Counted from the first letter of the stretch, positions 1 to 5,508 are shown. The stretch is DNA of 10,000 nt from Symbiodinium natans (GCA_905221605.1 CAJNDS010001358.1:230001-240000), one strand, 5' to 3'. Notes: generated from the letters alone by a model not told the origin. Made by a program: numbers and translations.

Positions 1-276
1 AGGTTGGGCCCTAAAACCCCCTGGCCTCTGACTCGGACAAAAGATCCGAAACATGATCCTCTTCAACCCGATAAAGTGAAACCAAAGTATCCCAAGGACC
101 TAGCTCGCCAGAAAGTCAGGCAACGCCTAAACCCTACACCCGGTCCGACGCCTGGGTTTCCACAATCCACCGCAGGAATTGGAACATGGAGGCGGGAATC
201 TGCGATGACGCCCAGGACCCGAAATGAACCCTTAAATCGCGGCCGGTCCGACTAGCCGAAAGGGCCGCGAAATGCA
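1..276. other. GC-rich non-repeat left flank
   Basis: This is non-telomeric sequence before the first array. An 83-codon open frame runs from a TTG at 4 to a stop at 255. Its product is rich in proline, lysine and arginine, matches no family I recognise, and includes a telomere-like AAACCCTACACCC stretch near 127. I therefore do not call a gene. It could be the edge of something extending leftwards. The right end holds an 8-bp GC inverted repeat, TCGCGGCC (237-244) and GGCCGCGA (263-270), directly before the telomeric array; an arm this short can arise by chance. Confidence 0.5.
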
Positions 277-298
277 CCCCTAAACCCTAAACCCTAAA

Positions 299-427
299 CC
301 CCTAAACCCCTAAACCCCTAAACCCCTAAACCCTAAACCCTAAACCCCTAAACCCCTAAACCCCTAAACCCCTAAACCCCTAAACCCCTAAACCCCTAAA
401 CCCCTAAACTCCTAAACCCCTAAACCC
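299..427 (-). repeat. CCCCTAAA octamer zone
   Basis: Within the first array most units here are the 8-mer CCCCTAAA (TTTAGGGG on the other strand) instead of the 7-mer. Only a few canonical heptamers and one CTCCTAAA variant interrupt them. A long run of one variant suggests local tandem amplification of a mutated unit. Confidence 0.85.
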
Positions 428-541
428 AAAACCCGGAAACCCTAAACCCTAAACCCATAAACACTTAAACCCATAAACCCATAAACCCCTAAACCCCTAA
501 ACCCTAAACCCCTCCCTAAACCTAAACCCGAAACCCCTAAA

Positions 542-626
542 CCCTAAGCCTAAACCCTAAACCTAAACCCTAAACCTAAACCCTAAACCTAAACCCTAAA
601 CCCTAAACCTAAACCCTAAACCTAAA
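542..626 (-). repeat. 13-bp higher-order telomeric repeat
   Basis: A heptamer CCCTAAA alternates with a hexamer CCTAAA, giving a 13-bp unit CCCTAAACCTAAA. Copies lie at 542-554 (with one A to G change), 555-567, 568-580, 581-593, 601-613 and 614-626, with one extra heptamer at 594-600. This is a true higher-order repeat and not random unit noise. Confidence 0.9.
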
Positions 627-637
627 CCCTAGACCCT

Positions 638-719
638 GGATTCCACTACCATGCCCGAGAGGTCTGAACCCCCAAACCGAAACCCCCAACCCATCCCAAG
701 CTTGACCCTAGTAATGGAA
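638..719. other. Spacer between C-rich and G-rich blocks
   Basis: This is non-coding sequence. TTCCACTACCA (641-651) near the left edge is matched in inverted form at 709-719, directly before the next block, at 9 of 11 positions. That symmetry recurs in other spacers but is within chance for a single case. Confidence 0.5.
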
Positions 720-833
720 GGGTTTAGGGTTTAGGGTTTAGGGTTTAGGGTTTAGGGTTTAATTAGGGTTTAGGGTTTAGGGTTTAGGGTTCAGGGTTTA
801 GGGTTTAGGGTTTAGGGTTTAGGGTTTGGGGTT
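720..833 (+). repeat. Interstitial telomeric block (TTTAGGG on +)
   Basis: About 15 TTTAGGG-type units on the plus strand. One break (AATTAGGG near 760) and a few variants (TTCAGGG, TTTGGGG) interrupt them. The orientation is opposite to the 277-637 array, so the two could pair as a long stem if transcribed together. Confidence 0.93.
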
Positions 834-917
834 CCCCGGTATTCTAAGCGTCCTTAATTGGGATTCTAGTACCCCCTATTGGAAGCCCTATTAAGGACTG
901 CTAGTATAAGGGGGAAC
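831..917. repeat. Foldback element, 32-bp imperfect inverted repeat
   Basis: The arms 831-862 and 886-917 are inverted copies matching at 25 of 32 positions without gaps. The best-conserved parts are GTTCCCC at the outer end and GTCCTTAAT inside. The loop is 23 bp. It abuts the end of a telomeric block. The structure would suit a small MITE-like element or a hairpin RNA; no transposase or target duplication is visible. Confidence 0.7.
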
Positions 918-931
918 ATCCCCTAACCCTC

Positions 932-1093
932 AAAGGTTTCGGGTTTGCGGGGTTAAGATGGCTAGAGGGTTTGGGGCTTGTGGTTCAAGATTGAACCCGA
1001 TAGGTAGCTGTAAGTACGCCTGAATGAGGTTTCTGGCAGTTCTTACTCTCCTCTGCTACGAACCTTCAACTAGAAATGGCACCCGAAACCTTT
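932..1093. repeat. 13-bp perfect inverted repeats around a spacer
   Basis: AAAGGTTTCGGGT (932-944) and its exact reverse complement (1081-1093) enclose about 136 bp. The right arm merges into a short degenerate CCCTAAA stretch. The interior contains a smaller palindrome, GGTTCAA-GA-TTGAACC (982-997). There is no open frame of note inside. Confidence 0.6.
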
Positions 1094-1122
1094 AAACCCT
1101 AAACCCCGAAAGCCCTACACCC
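1081..1122 (-). repeat. Short degenerate telomeric block
   Basis: Two CCCTAAA-like units with CCCGAAA and CCCTACA variants. It is degraded and reads as TTTAGGG on the minus strand. Confidence 0.6.
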
Positions 1123-1148
1123 ACGTTTCGGGCTAAAAGAGTCTTGCG

Positions 1149-1168
1149 TTCCCTCACAAAGAGGGGAA
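1149..1168. repeat. Small hairpin TTCCCTC/GAGGGGAA
   Basis: A seven-base arm (1149-1155) pairs with 1161-1168 with one bulged G and a five-base loop. It is short and could be chance. Confidence 0.3.
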
Positions 1169-1178
1169 TGAGAGCCAG

Positions 1179-1192
1179 CCCCCCCCCCCCCC
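1179..1192. repeat. Poly-C run (14 C)
   Basis: An uninterrupted run of 14 C lies just before the next CCCTAAA block. Its length is probably unreliable in sequencing. Confidence 0.9.
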
Positions 1193-1200
1193 GAAAACTC

Positions 1201-1228
1201 AAAACCCTAAACCCCTAAACCCTAAACC
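1201..1228 (-). repeat. Interstitial telomeric block (CCCTAAA on +)
   Basis: A short block of three to four units, including one CCCCTAAA. Confidence 0.85.
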
Positions 1229-1340
1229 GCGCTAGAGCCCCTGCACGTTTCGAGTCCTCGCGCAGCGGCGATGGTTTGAAGGGGACGTCCGGCCGAACCC
1301 CGTGTTGGAGCACACAGATGGAGAAGCAGCGCGGGCACTA
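1229..1340. other. GC-rich spacer with mirrored edges
   Basis: The spacer lies between a C-rich and a G-rich block. CTAGAGCCC (1232-1240) at the left edge is mirrored by GGGCACTAG (1333-1341) at the right edge, 8 of 9 matching. A second short complementary pair, CTGC/GCAG, lies just inside. No gene is seen. Confidence 0.5.
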
Positions 1341-1404
1341 GTTTAGGGTTTGTAGGGTTTATAGGGTTCATAGGGTTCATAGGGTTTAGGGTTTAGGGTT
1401 CTGG
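1341..1404 (+). repeat. Telomeric block with expanded units (TTTATAGGG type)
   Basis: TTTAGGG units are mixed with longer variants containing an inserted dinucleotide: GTTTGTAGGG, GTTTATAGGG and GTTCATAGGG (the last twice). Similar enlarged units reappear at 3753-3921. Confidence 0.85.
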
Positions 1405-1496
1405 GCTGAAGCTGCTTCAGGGCTCAGGGCTCAGGGTTGGGGCGTGAATGTGGGCTCCGTAGTCAAGTACTCCGAGCCTTCAACCCAAAACAGAGA
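1405..1496. other. Spacer with inverted edge motif
   Basis: The spacer lies between a G-rich and a C-rich block. GGGCTGAAGCT (1403-1413) and AGCCTTCAACCC (1475-1486) are inverted copies with one gap and one mismatch. GAAGC-T-GCTTC (1409-1419) forms a small palindrome. A 13-mer (1435-1447) recurs at 8549-8561. No gene is seen. Confidence 0.5.
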
Positions 1497-1602
1497 CCCC
1501 AAACCCCAAATCCCCAAGCCCCGAACCTAAACCCTAAACCCTAGACCCTAGACCCTAGACCCTAAACCCTAAACCCTAAACCCTAAACCCTAAACCCTAA
1601 AC
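1497..1602 (-). repeat. Interstitial telomeric block with CCCTAGA patch
   Basis: This CCCTAAA array starts with CCCCAAA-like units. It includes three consecutive CCCTAGA variants (1539-1559) before returning to six canonical heptamers. Confidence 0.93.
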
Positions 1603-1732
1603 TCACCGTGTCTAGGGCTCAGGCTTTCAAAGCCATGGCCGCCCAAGGAGGTTTGGGCTGTGAGATAGGCAAGTCATTCTGATTTTCTCGGGTTGGCACC
1701 TGCCACAGACCCAGACATACCTTGTTGAAGAA
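1603..1732. other. Spacer, no gene seen
   Basis: Mixed-composition non-coding sequence. TGTCTAGGGCTCAGGC (1609-1624) and its partner at 1702-1717 are inverted copies at 12 of 16 positions, which is weak on its own. Confidence 0.45.
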
Positions 1733-1756
1733 CCCTAAACGGTTTAGGGTTTAGGG
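1733..1756. repeat. Palindromic telomere-repeat junction
   Basis: CCCTAAAC (1733-1740) is followed, after a single G, by GTTTAGGG. Two TTTAGGG units therefore follow one CCCTAAA unit with almost no spacer, forming a near-perfect palindrome. Confidence 0.85.
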
Positions 1757-1770
1757 AGCCCGAAGCTCTG

Positions 1771-1830
1771 AAACCCTAAACCCTAAACCCTAAACCCTAA
1801 ACCCTAAACCCTGAACCCCCTTAAACCCTG
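1771..1830 (-). repeat. Interstitial telomeric block (CCCTAAA on +)
   Basis: Six canonical heptamers are followed by CCCTGAA and CCCCCTTAAA variants. Only a 14-nt spacer with a GAGC/GCTC mini-stem separates it from the TTTAGGG units at 1741-1756, so the two are head to head. Confidence 0.92.
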
Positions 1831-1988
1831 GAAGTTTTGCAGGTTTAGCTGCCCACACCCACGAGGTCGACTGAATGCAGGCTGCTTCGCTTTGGAGCTG
1901 CCCATGCTGCTTTTCTTCAGTCAGAGATGATTTGAATTGGCGGCGGCTTGCCCAAAAAGTACTGACAGAGGGCTCCGCAAGTATCTTA
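1831..1988. other. Spacer with internal hairpin 1869-1922
   Basis: Non-coding spacer between two C-rich blocks. GACTGAA (1869-1875) pairs with TTCAGTC (1916-1922), and an adjacent GCAG/CTGC pair extends the stem with a bulge. Nothing else is recognised. Confidence 0.45.
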
Positions 1989-2037
1989 CACCCTAAACCC
2001 GAAACCCGAAACCATAAAACCTAGACCCTAAACCATC
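1989..2037 (-). repeat. Degenerate telomeric block
   Basis: CCCTAAA-like units with CCCGAAA, CCATAAA and CCTAGA changes. It is more decayed than its neighbours. Confidence 0.75.
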
Positions 2038-2679
2038 CCAAACAAGAGTGCTCCGAAGCTAAAAGGGAGCATGGCAAGGGTAGAGTATTGCATGGGATCA
2101 TGAAGAGTTCATCCTACCCTGTGTTCGCCCTCATCAAGCTGAACATTTTAGGGCACTGCTATGAAACCGGACCACCTTCTCACCTCTTCGAGGAAGTTTT
2201 GAGGATTCTGTCTTTGAATCGGGACTTTCGCGCTTCAACTATTGGACATTTTTTGGGGGGGTAGGGGTGCCAGGAGACAACACAAGCCTAATAGATGCTA
2301 TGAAGCCTTTAGAGCACATTGCGCACGTGGTGCCACGCCATCGCATTTCTTCAGCCGGCAGTGTATAGCTAGGATGGCCGGTGAGATCTGCGCATGCAAA
2401 GAACAACCCAGAATGTGGGAGTAGAGATCTACGTCTTCACCAGGAAGTATAGTCAGATGGAAAGCATTCGAGCAGTTCTGCAGACCAGGGCACCTTCTCG
2501 GGTCCCTATATAGTACGGCACCGTATAAAACGGCCACAAAAGGAACCCTACTCTAAAGAACTACCCATGAATAGATGGTCTAGGTCATCGAGACACTCAT
2601 TAAACGGCGCGTGTCATACACAATCTGTGCTCTCTTCCCAGCAATCGTGCCTAGACCCTTCTTTTGTTTGGGCGATACG
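2038..2679. other. 640-bp non-telomeric spacer, no gene assigned
   Basis: This is one of the longest stretches without telomeric repeats. It holds a plus-strand frame (2242-2424) and an antisense frame (2298-2537, product of 79 residues). They overlap, and neither shows a recognisable domain or clear codon bias. A small stem TGCTCC/GGAGCA lies at 2049-2071. TATA-like strings (CTATATAG near 2506, TATAAAA at 2524) occur without any gene behind them. The stretch may be a decayed gene or transposon fragment, but nothing here proves it. Confidence 0.5.
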
Positions 2680-2730
2680 TTTGGGTTTTAGGTTTAGGAA
2701 TCACGACTCTAGACCCTAAACCCTAAACCT
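2680..2730. repeat. Small head-to-head telomeric remnants
   Basis: A degenerate G-rich piece (TTTGGGTTTTAGGTTTAGG, about 2680-2699) is followed after about 10 nt by a C-rich piece of two CCCTAAA units (about 2709-2730). Together they form a small inverted pair. Confidence 0.65.
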
Positions 2731-2872
2731 GAATGCGGAATCAGGGTTGAAAAGGTTCCAGGCTTTTCAGGGAAATGTCTGAAGCAAGGCCGGGGGCGCC
2801 CCAAACCCTGAGCCCCCGCAAATCCTCAACCCCCCCAACCCCTCAACCCGAAAGCCTCAAGCAACCTTAAAG
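2731..2872. other. C-rich spacer, no gene seen
   Basis: Non-coding and C-rich towards its right end (CCCCCCAACCCCTCAACCC near 2830), possibly very decayed telomeric repeat. No open frame of interest. Confidence 0.4.
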
Positions 2873-2928
2873 GCCCCTAAACCCTAAACCCTAAACTCTA
2901 AACCCTAAACCCTAAACCCTAAACCCTG
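2873..2928 (-). repeat. Interstitial telomeric block (CCCTAAA on +)
   Basis: Seven units with one CTCTAAA variant, flanked by non-repeat DNA. Confidence 0.93.
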
Positions 2929-3019
2929 GAAACACTCTCCCACTCCGGGGTCTCAAAGCAGCTCTGACGCAACTTCTCTGGGAAGGTCGAGGCGGGAGCC
3001 CTTCGAGCGTAGGTAAGTA
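2929..3019. other. Spacer, no gene seen
   Basis: About 90 bp between a C-rich and a G-rich block. It ends with AGGTAAGT, which matches a splice donor consensus, but no exon supports it. Confidence 0.4.
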
Positions 3020-3074
3020 GGGTTTAGGGTTTAGGGTTTAGGGTTTGGGTTTAGGGTTTAGGGTTTAGGGTTTA
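3020..3074 (+). repeat. Interstitial telomeric block (TTTAGGG on +)
   Basis: About eight units on the plus strand, one of them a shortened TTTGGG. Opposite orientation to the 2873-2928 block. Confidence 0.93.
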
Positions 3075-3270
3075 CATTCAGGGCCCATCACGCTGAAGTT
3101 CACTCTGCGACCGGAATCCGGCTTGCAAACCTGGCCCCTGAAATCATGCGTTTAAGCAGCCTAAACCAGCTCAGGAGATGAGTTAGCTGTTCGGCAGCGC
3201 GGACACTTGGCACGTCATTCATAGCGTTAATCTTCTCTACAGTGCTAAGCTTCTATGAGACCACGTGGCA
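3075..3270. other. Spacer before the minisatellite
   Basis: About 195 bp of unique sequence with no gene. CCGGA-A-TCCGG (near 3111) and CCACGTGG (3261-3268, containing the G-box core CACGTG) are small palindromes. The second lies immediately before the tandem array, but there is no gene to regulate. Confidence 0.4.
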
Positions 3271-3570
3271 CCCGCGTTCTTCTGCGTGGGAATGCGCTAC
3301 AAATCGGCGGGGCCCGCGTTCTTCTGCGTGGGACCGTACCGGGTCTCGGTGGGACCCGCGTTCTTCTGCGTGGGACCGTGCCGGCTTTCGGCGGGACCCG
3401 CGTTCTTCTGCGTGGGACCGAACTGGGTTTCGGGGAGGCCCGTTCTTCTGCGTGGGACCGTGCCTGGTTTCGGTGGGACCCGCGTTCTTCTGCGTGGGAC
3501 CGCACTGGGTTTCGGTGGGACCCGAAATCGCTCCTTTCTTCTGCGTGGGACCGTACACCCCGTTTGGGTT
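3271..3570. repeat. 42-bp minisatellite, about seven copies
   Basis: Tandem copies begin at 3271, 3313, 3355, 3397, 3439, 3479 and 3521. The conserved core is CGTTCTTCTGCGTGGGACCG and the variable tail resembles GGGTTTCGGTGGGA. Unit length is 42 bp, except copy 5 (40 bp, missing CG) and copy 7 (about 9 extra bases before the core). Copy 1 is the most diverged in its tail. The unit has no stop in most frames and its length is a multiple of three, so long open frames appear in all six frames. The 2-bp loss in copy 5 switches the register of every one of them, which argues against a translated repeat protein. The tail TTTCGG resembles telomeric variants seen nearby. Confidence 0.95.
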
Positions 3571-3752
3571 TTACAAGGCGCCCCGCTGGACCACTTTTTC
3601 GTGTAGTTGCAGCGTTGTAGTCCAAGCGCCTGCCCAGCCGGTGCGTTGGTGTGTGGTCTGTGAAGCCCCGAGTGGGCTTGCCATATGGGTGGGCTTGCTT
3701 TTGGTACCGCCAACGGTCAACTGTCCGGCTTCAACACGAGGGGCCCAAATAG
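3571..3752. other. GC-rich unique stretch after the minisatellite
   Basis: About 180 bp with no recognisable gene. A 10-mer, GTGGGCTTGC, occurs twice (3672-3681 and 3689-3698), 17 bp apart. The open frame running out of the minisatellite continues through here to about 3799 but shows no domain. Confidence 0.4.
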
Positions 3753-3921
3753 TAGGGTTTCGGGTTTCGGGTCTAGGGTTTGCAGGGCTTAGAGATTGAA
3801 AGGGTTTATGGGGTTTATGGATTTTAAAGGGTATAGAGAGTTAGGGTTTATAGGGTTTGCAAGGTTTACAGAGTTTATAGGGTTTTGGGATTTAGGTCGG
3901 CATTTATGGTTTACAGGTTTA
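3753..3921 (+). repeat. Highly degenerate telomeric tract with expanded units
   Basis: G-rich telomere-like units in which TTTATAGGG, TTTATGGGG, TTTGCAGGG, TTTCGGG and TTTACAGGT dominate and canonical TTTAGGG is rare. It is clearly of telomeric origin but older or evolved separately, and it shares unit types with 1341-1404 and 8810-8830. Confidence 0.8.
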
Positions 3922-4193
3922 CATCAGCCCTGTTGTGTTGATAGGTTGAAGGCGGGGGAGGGGGGGTAGGGGTTGAGGTTTGAGGTCTGGGGTGTCGGGG
4001 TGTCGGGCTGTTGGGGGAAGGGAGCGTAGCTTAGACCCCGAAGAACCCTATCGTAAAGACCCCTACCGTCATCCAAGTCGTAAAGCTCTAGGTTTTTTTG
4101 GGGTCTCAGGCAAGACTTGAGGTGTTGTGGGGGTTTCAGGTAAGGCTCAAGGTTCTGGGGCTTAAGGTTAGGGTCCAGGGACCGCCCTAACCC
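3922..4193. other. G-rich spacer with possible quadruplex tract
   Basis: Positions about 3952-4018 are strongly G-rich with runs of five, seven and four G followed by two GGGGTGTC units. Such a tract could form G-quadruplexes on the plus strand. No gene is seen. A 30-bp direct duplication follows at 4100-4159. Confidence 0.55.
4100..4159 (+). repeat. Two-copy 30-bp tandem repeat
   Basis: Copies 4100-4129 and 4130-4159 match at 22 of 30 positions. Both begin GGGGTYTCAGGYAAG. It is an old local duplication. Confidence 0.65.
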
Positions 4194-4265
4194 TGGGCCC
4201 TAAACCCTAAACCCTAAATCCTAAATCCTAAACCCTAAACCCTAAACCCTAAACCCTAAACCCTT
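4194..4265 (-). repeat. Interstitial telomeric block (CCCTAAA on +)
   Basis: About nine units, two of them CCTAAAT-shifted variants (near 4215-4230), then canonical heptamers. Confidence 0.93.
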
Positions 4266-4445
4266 TCTCCAATGGGGGAAGAGGGGTCCTGGCGTAAAAT
4301 CATCAAGGGCCCCACGGGCCTTCCTTTGAGAAGATTGCGCGCCTAGGCTCAGCCCGACATGCAGCCAGGACATCGAGAGCATTGCGGAGCCGACTGTTTT
4401 GGGTCGGAACCAAGCCCTGTAAGGTTCAGGGCTCAGGGTTCTTCA
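4266..4445. other. Spacer, no gene seen
   Basis: About 180 bp of mixed sequence between a C-rich and a G-rich block. AAGG-G-CCC/GGG-CCTT near 4307-4324 makes a small GC hairpin. The right end is already telomere-like (GGTTCAGGGCTCAGGG). Confidence 0.4.
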
Positions 4446-4518
4446 TTAGGGTTTGGGGTTTGGGGTTTAGGGTTTAGGGTTTAGGGTTTAGGGTTAGGGT
4501 TTAGGGTCTTGGGTTCAG
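4446..4518 (+). repeat. Interstitial telomeric block (TTTAGGG on +)
   Basis: Starts with two TTTGGGG variants, then canonical units, with one six-base TTAGGG unit (near 4494). Confidence 0.92.
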
Positions 4519-4623
4519 GAACTCAACGGCCCACATGAGGCACCGCCCTACACCCAAAATTTCAAACCTGAACCCTTTCTCAGTCGTAGCGTAGCTGCAT
4601 GGTTCCTTATGTACCCTTAAAAC
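4519..4623. other. Spacer, no gene seen
   Basis: About 105 bp between two G-rich blocks. It contains scattered C-rich telomere-like words (CCCTACACCC) and no open frame of note. Confidence 0.4.
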
Positions 4624-4702
4624 GGTTTAGGGTTTAGGGTTTAGGGCTTAGGGCTTCTAGGGTTTCGGGTTTAGGGTTTAGGGCTTAGGGTTTAGGGCTT
4701 AC
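4624..4702 (+). repeat. Interstitial telomeric block with CTTAGGG variants
   Basis: TTTAGGG units with repeated CTTAGGG and one TTTCGGG variant. It is preceded by CCCTTAAAACGG, which makes a partial palindrome at the junction. Confidence 0.9.
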
Positions 4703-4720
4703 TTCAAGACTCTTTAAGAA

Positions 4721-4851
4721 AGGAAGGGGCTGAGTTAAGGCACCATGTAACTGCCCCAAAACCTAAGCTTGGCTAACTACTTCGTCACTTCTTCCCCAGG
4801 TCCTTCCCCCAAGCCCCAAAAATCCGAAAGGCCTTAAACTCAGCACCTCCT
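4721..4851. repeat. Spacer bounded by ~21-bp inverted repeats
   Basis: The arms 4721-4741 and 4831-4851 are inverted copies with two single-base gaps; both share AGGA and GCTGAGTT...AAGGC. The right arm touches the next CCCTAAA stretch. The interior of about 90 bp is pyrimidine-rich on its right side and has no gene. It could be a MITE-like or hairpin unit. Confidence 0.6.
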
Positions 4852-4893
4852 AACCCTAAACCCTACCCTCAACCCTCAAGCCTCAACCTGAAC
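4851..4893 (-). repeat. Degenerate telomeric block
   Basis: One or two canonical units followed by CCCTACC, CCCTCAA and CCTCAACC variants. Confidence 0.7.
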
Positions 4894-5030
4894 CTCGCGA
4901 GTCCAAAAGCTCGAAGCCCAAGCGTTGCGAGCGTGCATGTGTGCCCGCAGTATCATGGGACGGTCCAGGTGGGGAAAGGATCCCCTCCCAAGTTTTGGGG
5001 TCGAGGGTTTATATAGTTTGCTTTTTGTGC
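4894..5030. other. Spacer, no gene seen
   Basis: About 137 bp. CCTCGCGAGTCCAAAAGCT (from 4892) near the left edge is loosely complementary to AGTTTTGGGGTCGAGG (4991-5006) near the right edge. No gene is seen. Confidence 0.4.
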
Positions 5031-5085
5031 TTAAGGTTTAGGGTTTAGGGTTTGGGGTTTAGGGTTTAGGGTTTACGGTTTAGGG
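5031..5085 (+). repeat. Telomeric block, left half of head-to-head pair
   Basis: About eight TTTAGGG-type units, one TTTGGGG and one TTTACGG. It ends 10 nt before C-rich repeats, so the G-rich strand runs inward from the left into the C-rich strand on the right. Confidence 0.92.
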
Positions 5086-5095
5086 CATGCACTAG

Positions 5096-5178
5096 AACCC
5101 TCAACCCTAGACCCTTGACTGCTATACATCGACACCCAACCCTAAACCCTAAACCCCAAACCCTAAACCCTAAACCCT
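5096..5178 (-). repeat. Telomeric block, right half of head-to-head pair
   Basis: Degenerate CCCTCAA and CCCTAGA units (5096-5115), a short non-repeat insert, then six CCCTAAA units with one CCCCAAA (5137-5178). Together with 5031-5085 it has the (TTTAGGG)n-(CCCTAAA)n order expected where two chromosome ends have joined. Confidence 0.9.
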
Positions 5179-5269
5179 GTGCTGGAGAGCAGCCATGCGT
5201 CTCCTTGAGTCACTCGCATATACACCCTGAGACCACAACAGCGAACTTGCTTCCAGCCAGGCTTTGCCT
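5179..5269. other. Spacer, no gene seen
   Basis: About 90 bp between two C-rich blocks, with a small GCTG/CAGC stem (5181-5192). Nothing else is recognised. Confidence 0.4.
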
Positions 5270-5399
5270 GAACCTTAAGCCCTGAGCCCTACACCCTTTC
5301 CCGGAACCCTAAACCCTAAACCCTGAACCCTTTACCCGAGACACTGGACCCCAAAGCCCTAGGCCCCAAAACCCTTTCCCTGAGCCTTAAGCCCTAAAC
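5270..5399 (-). repeat. Degenerate telomeric tract
   Basis: A core of three near-canonical CCCTAAA units (about 5307-5330) within CCCTTTCCC, CCCTGAG, CCCTTAAG and CCCCAAAG variants. Confidence 0.75.
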
Positions 5400-5464
5400 A
5401 AAGTTCACGGACAGAGTGGTGGGCCCGCAAAAGACCCACTTCCAGCTATTTATTTGAGTCACAC
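5400..5464. other. Short spacer with hairpin
   Basis: About 65 bp between a C-rich and a G-rich block. AGTGGTGGG and CCCACTT (about 5416-5442) can pair with one bulge. Confidence 0.4.
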
Positions 5465-5508
5465 AGGGTTTAGGGTTTAGGGTTTAGGGTTTAGGGTTTA
5501 GGGATAGG
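5465..5508 (+). repeat. Telomeric block, part of an inverted duplication
   Basis: Five to six TTTAGGG units end in GGGATAGGG. The same ending is found in reverse at 7974-7989 beside a near-identical flank, so this block was copied together with its spacer. Confidence 0.93.

Larger units (their letters stand above)
277..637 (-). repeat. Large variant-rich telomeric array (CCCTAAA on +)
   Basis: About 360 bp of CCCTAAA-type repeat, the longest array in the window. It is made of zones: a few canonical heptamers, a patch dominated by the octamer CCCCTAAA (about 299-427), a degenerate middle with CCCATAAA and CCCGAAA units, and a 13-bp alternating pattern (542-626). A true left chromosome end would have this orientation, but non-telomeric sequence lies to its left, so in this window it is interstitial. 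The patchwork of variants resembles proximal telomere sequence that has diverged through local duplication. Confidence 0.95.

Noticed and set aside
4-255. 83-codon open frame at the left end
   Set aside because: It has a TTG start, low-complexity proline and basic content, includes telomere-like sequence and has no recognisable motif.
2506-2530. TATA-box-like strings CTATATAG and TATAAAA
   Set aside because: There is no downstream gene or other promoter feature; AT-rich words of this size are common.
2242-2537. Plus-strand and antisense open frames of 60 and 79 codons
   Set aside because: They overlap each other, have no family resemblance or codon signature, and are short enough for chance.
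2852-2872. Possible dinoflagellate spliced-leader remnant
   Set aside because: Only a short CTCAAG match; the rest of the leader is absent here and I saw no copy elsewhere in the window.
3012-3018. GTAAGT splice donor consensus at the end of a spacer
   Set aside because: No upstream open exon ends there, and the hexamer also occurs elsewhere (near 1010 and 6303) without exons.
3242-3799. Overlapping open frames of 101-185 codons on both strands over the 42-bp repeats
   Set aside because: They come from a stop-free repeat whose length is a multiple of three. All registers are open and the 2-bp deletion in copy 5 shifts the peptide repeat mid-array, so none looks selected for coding.
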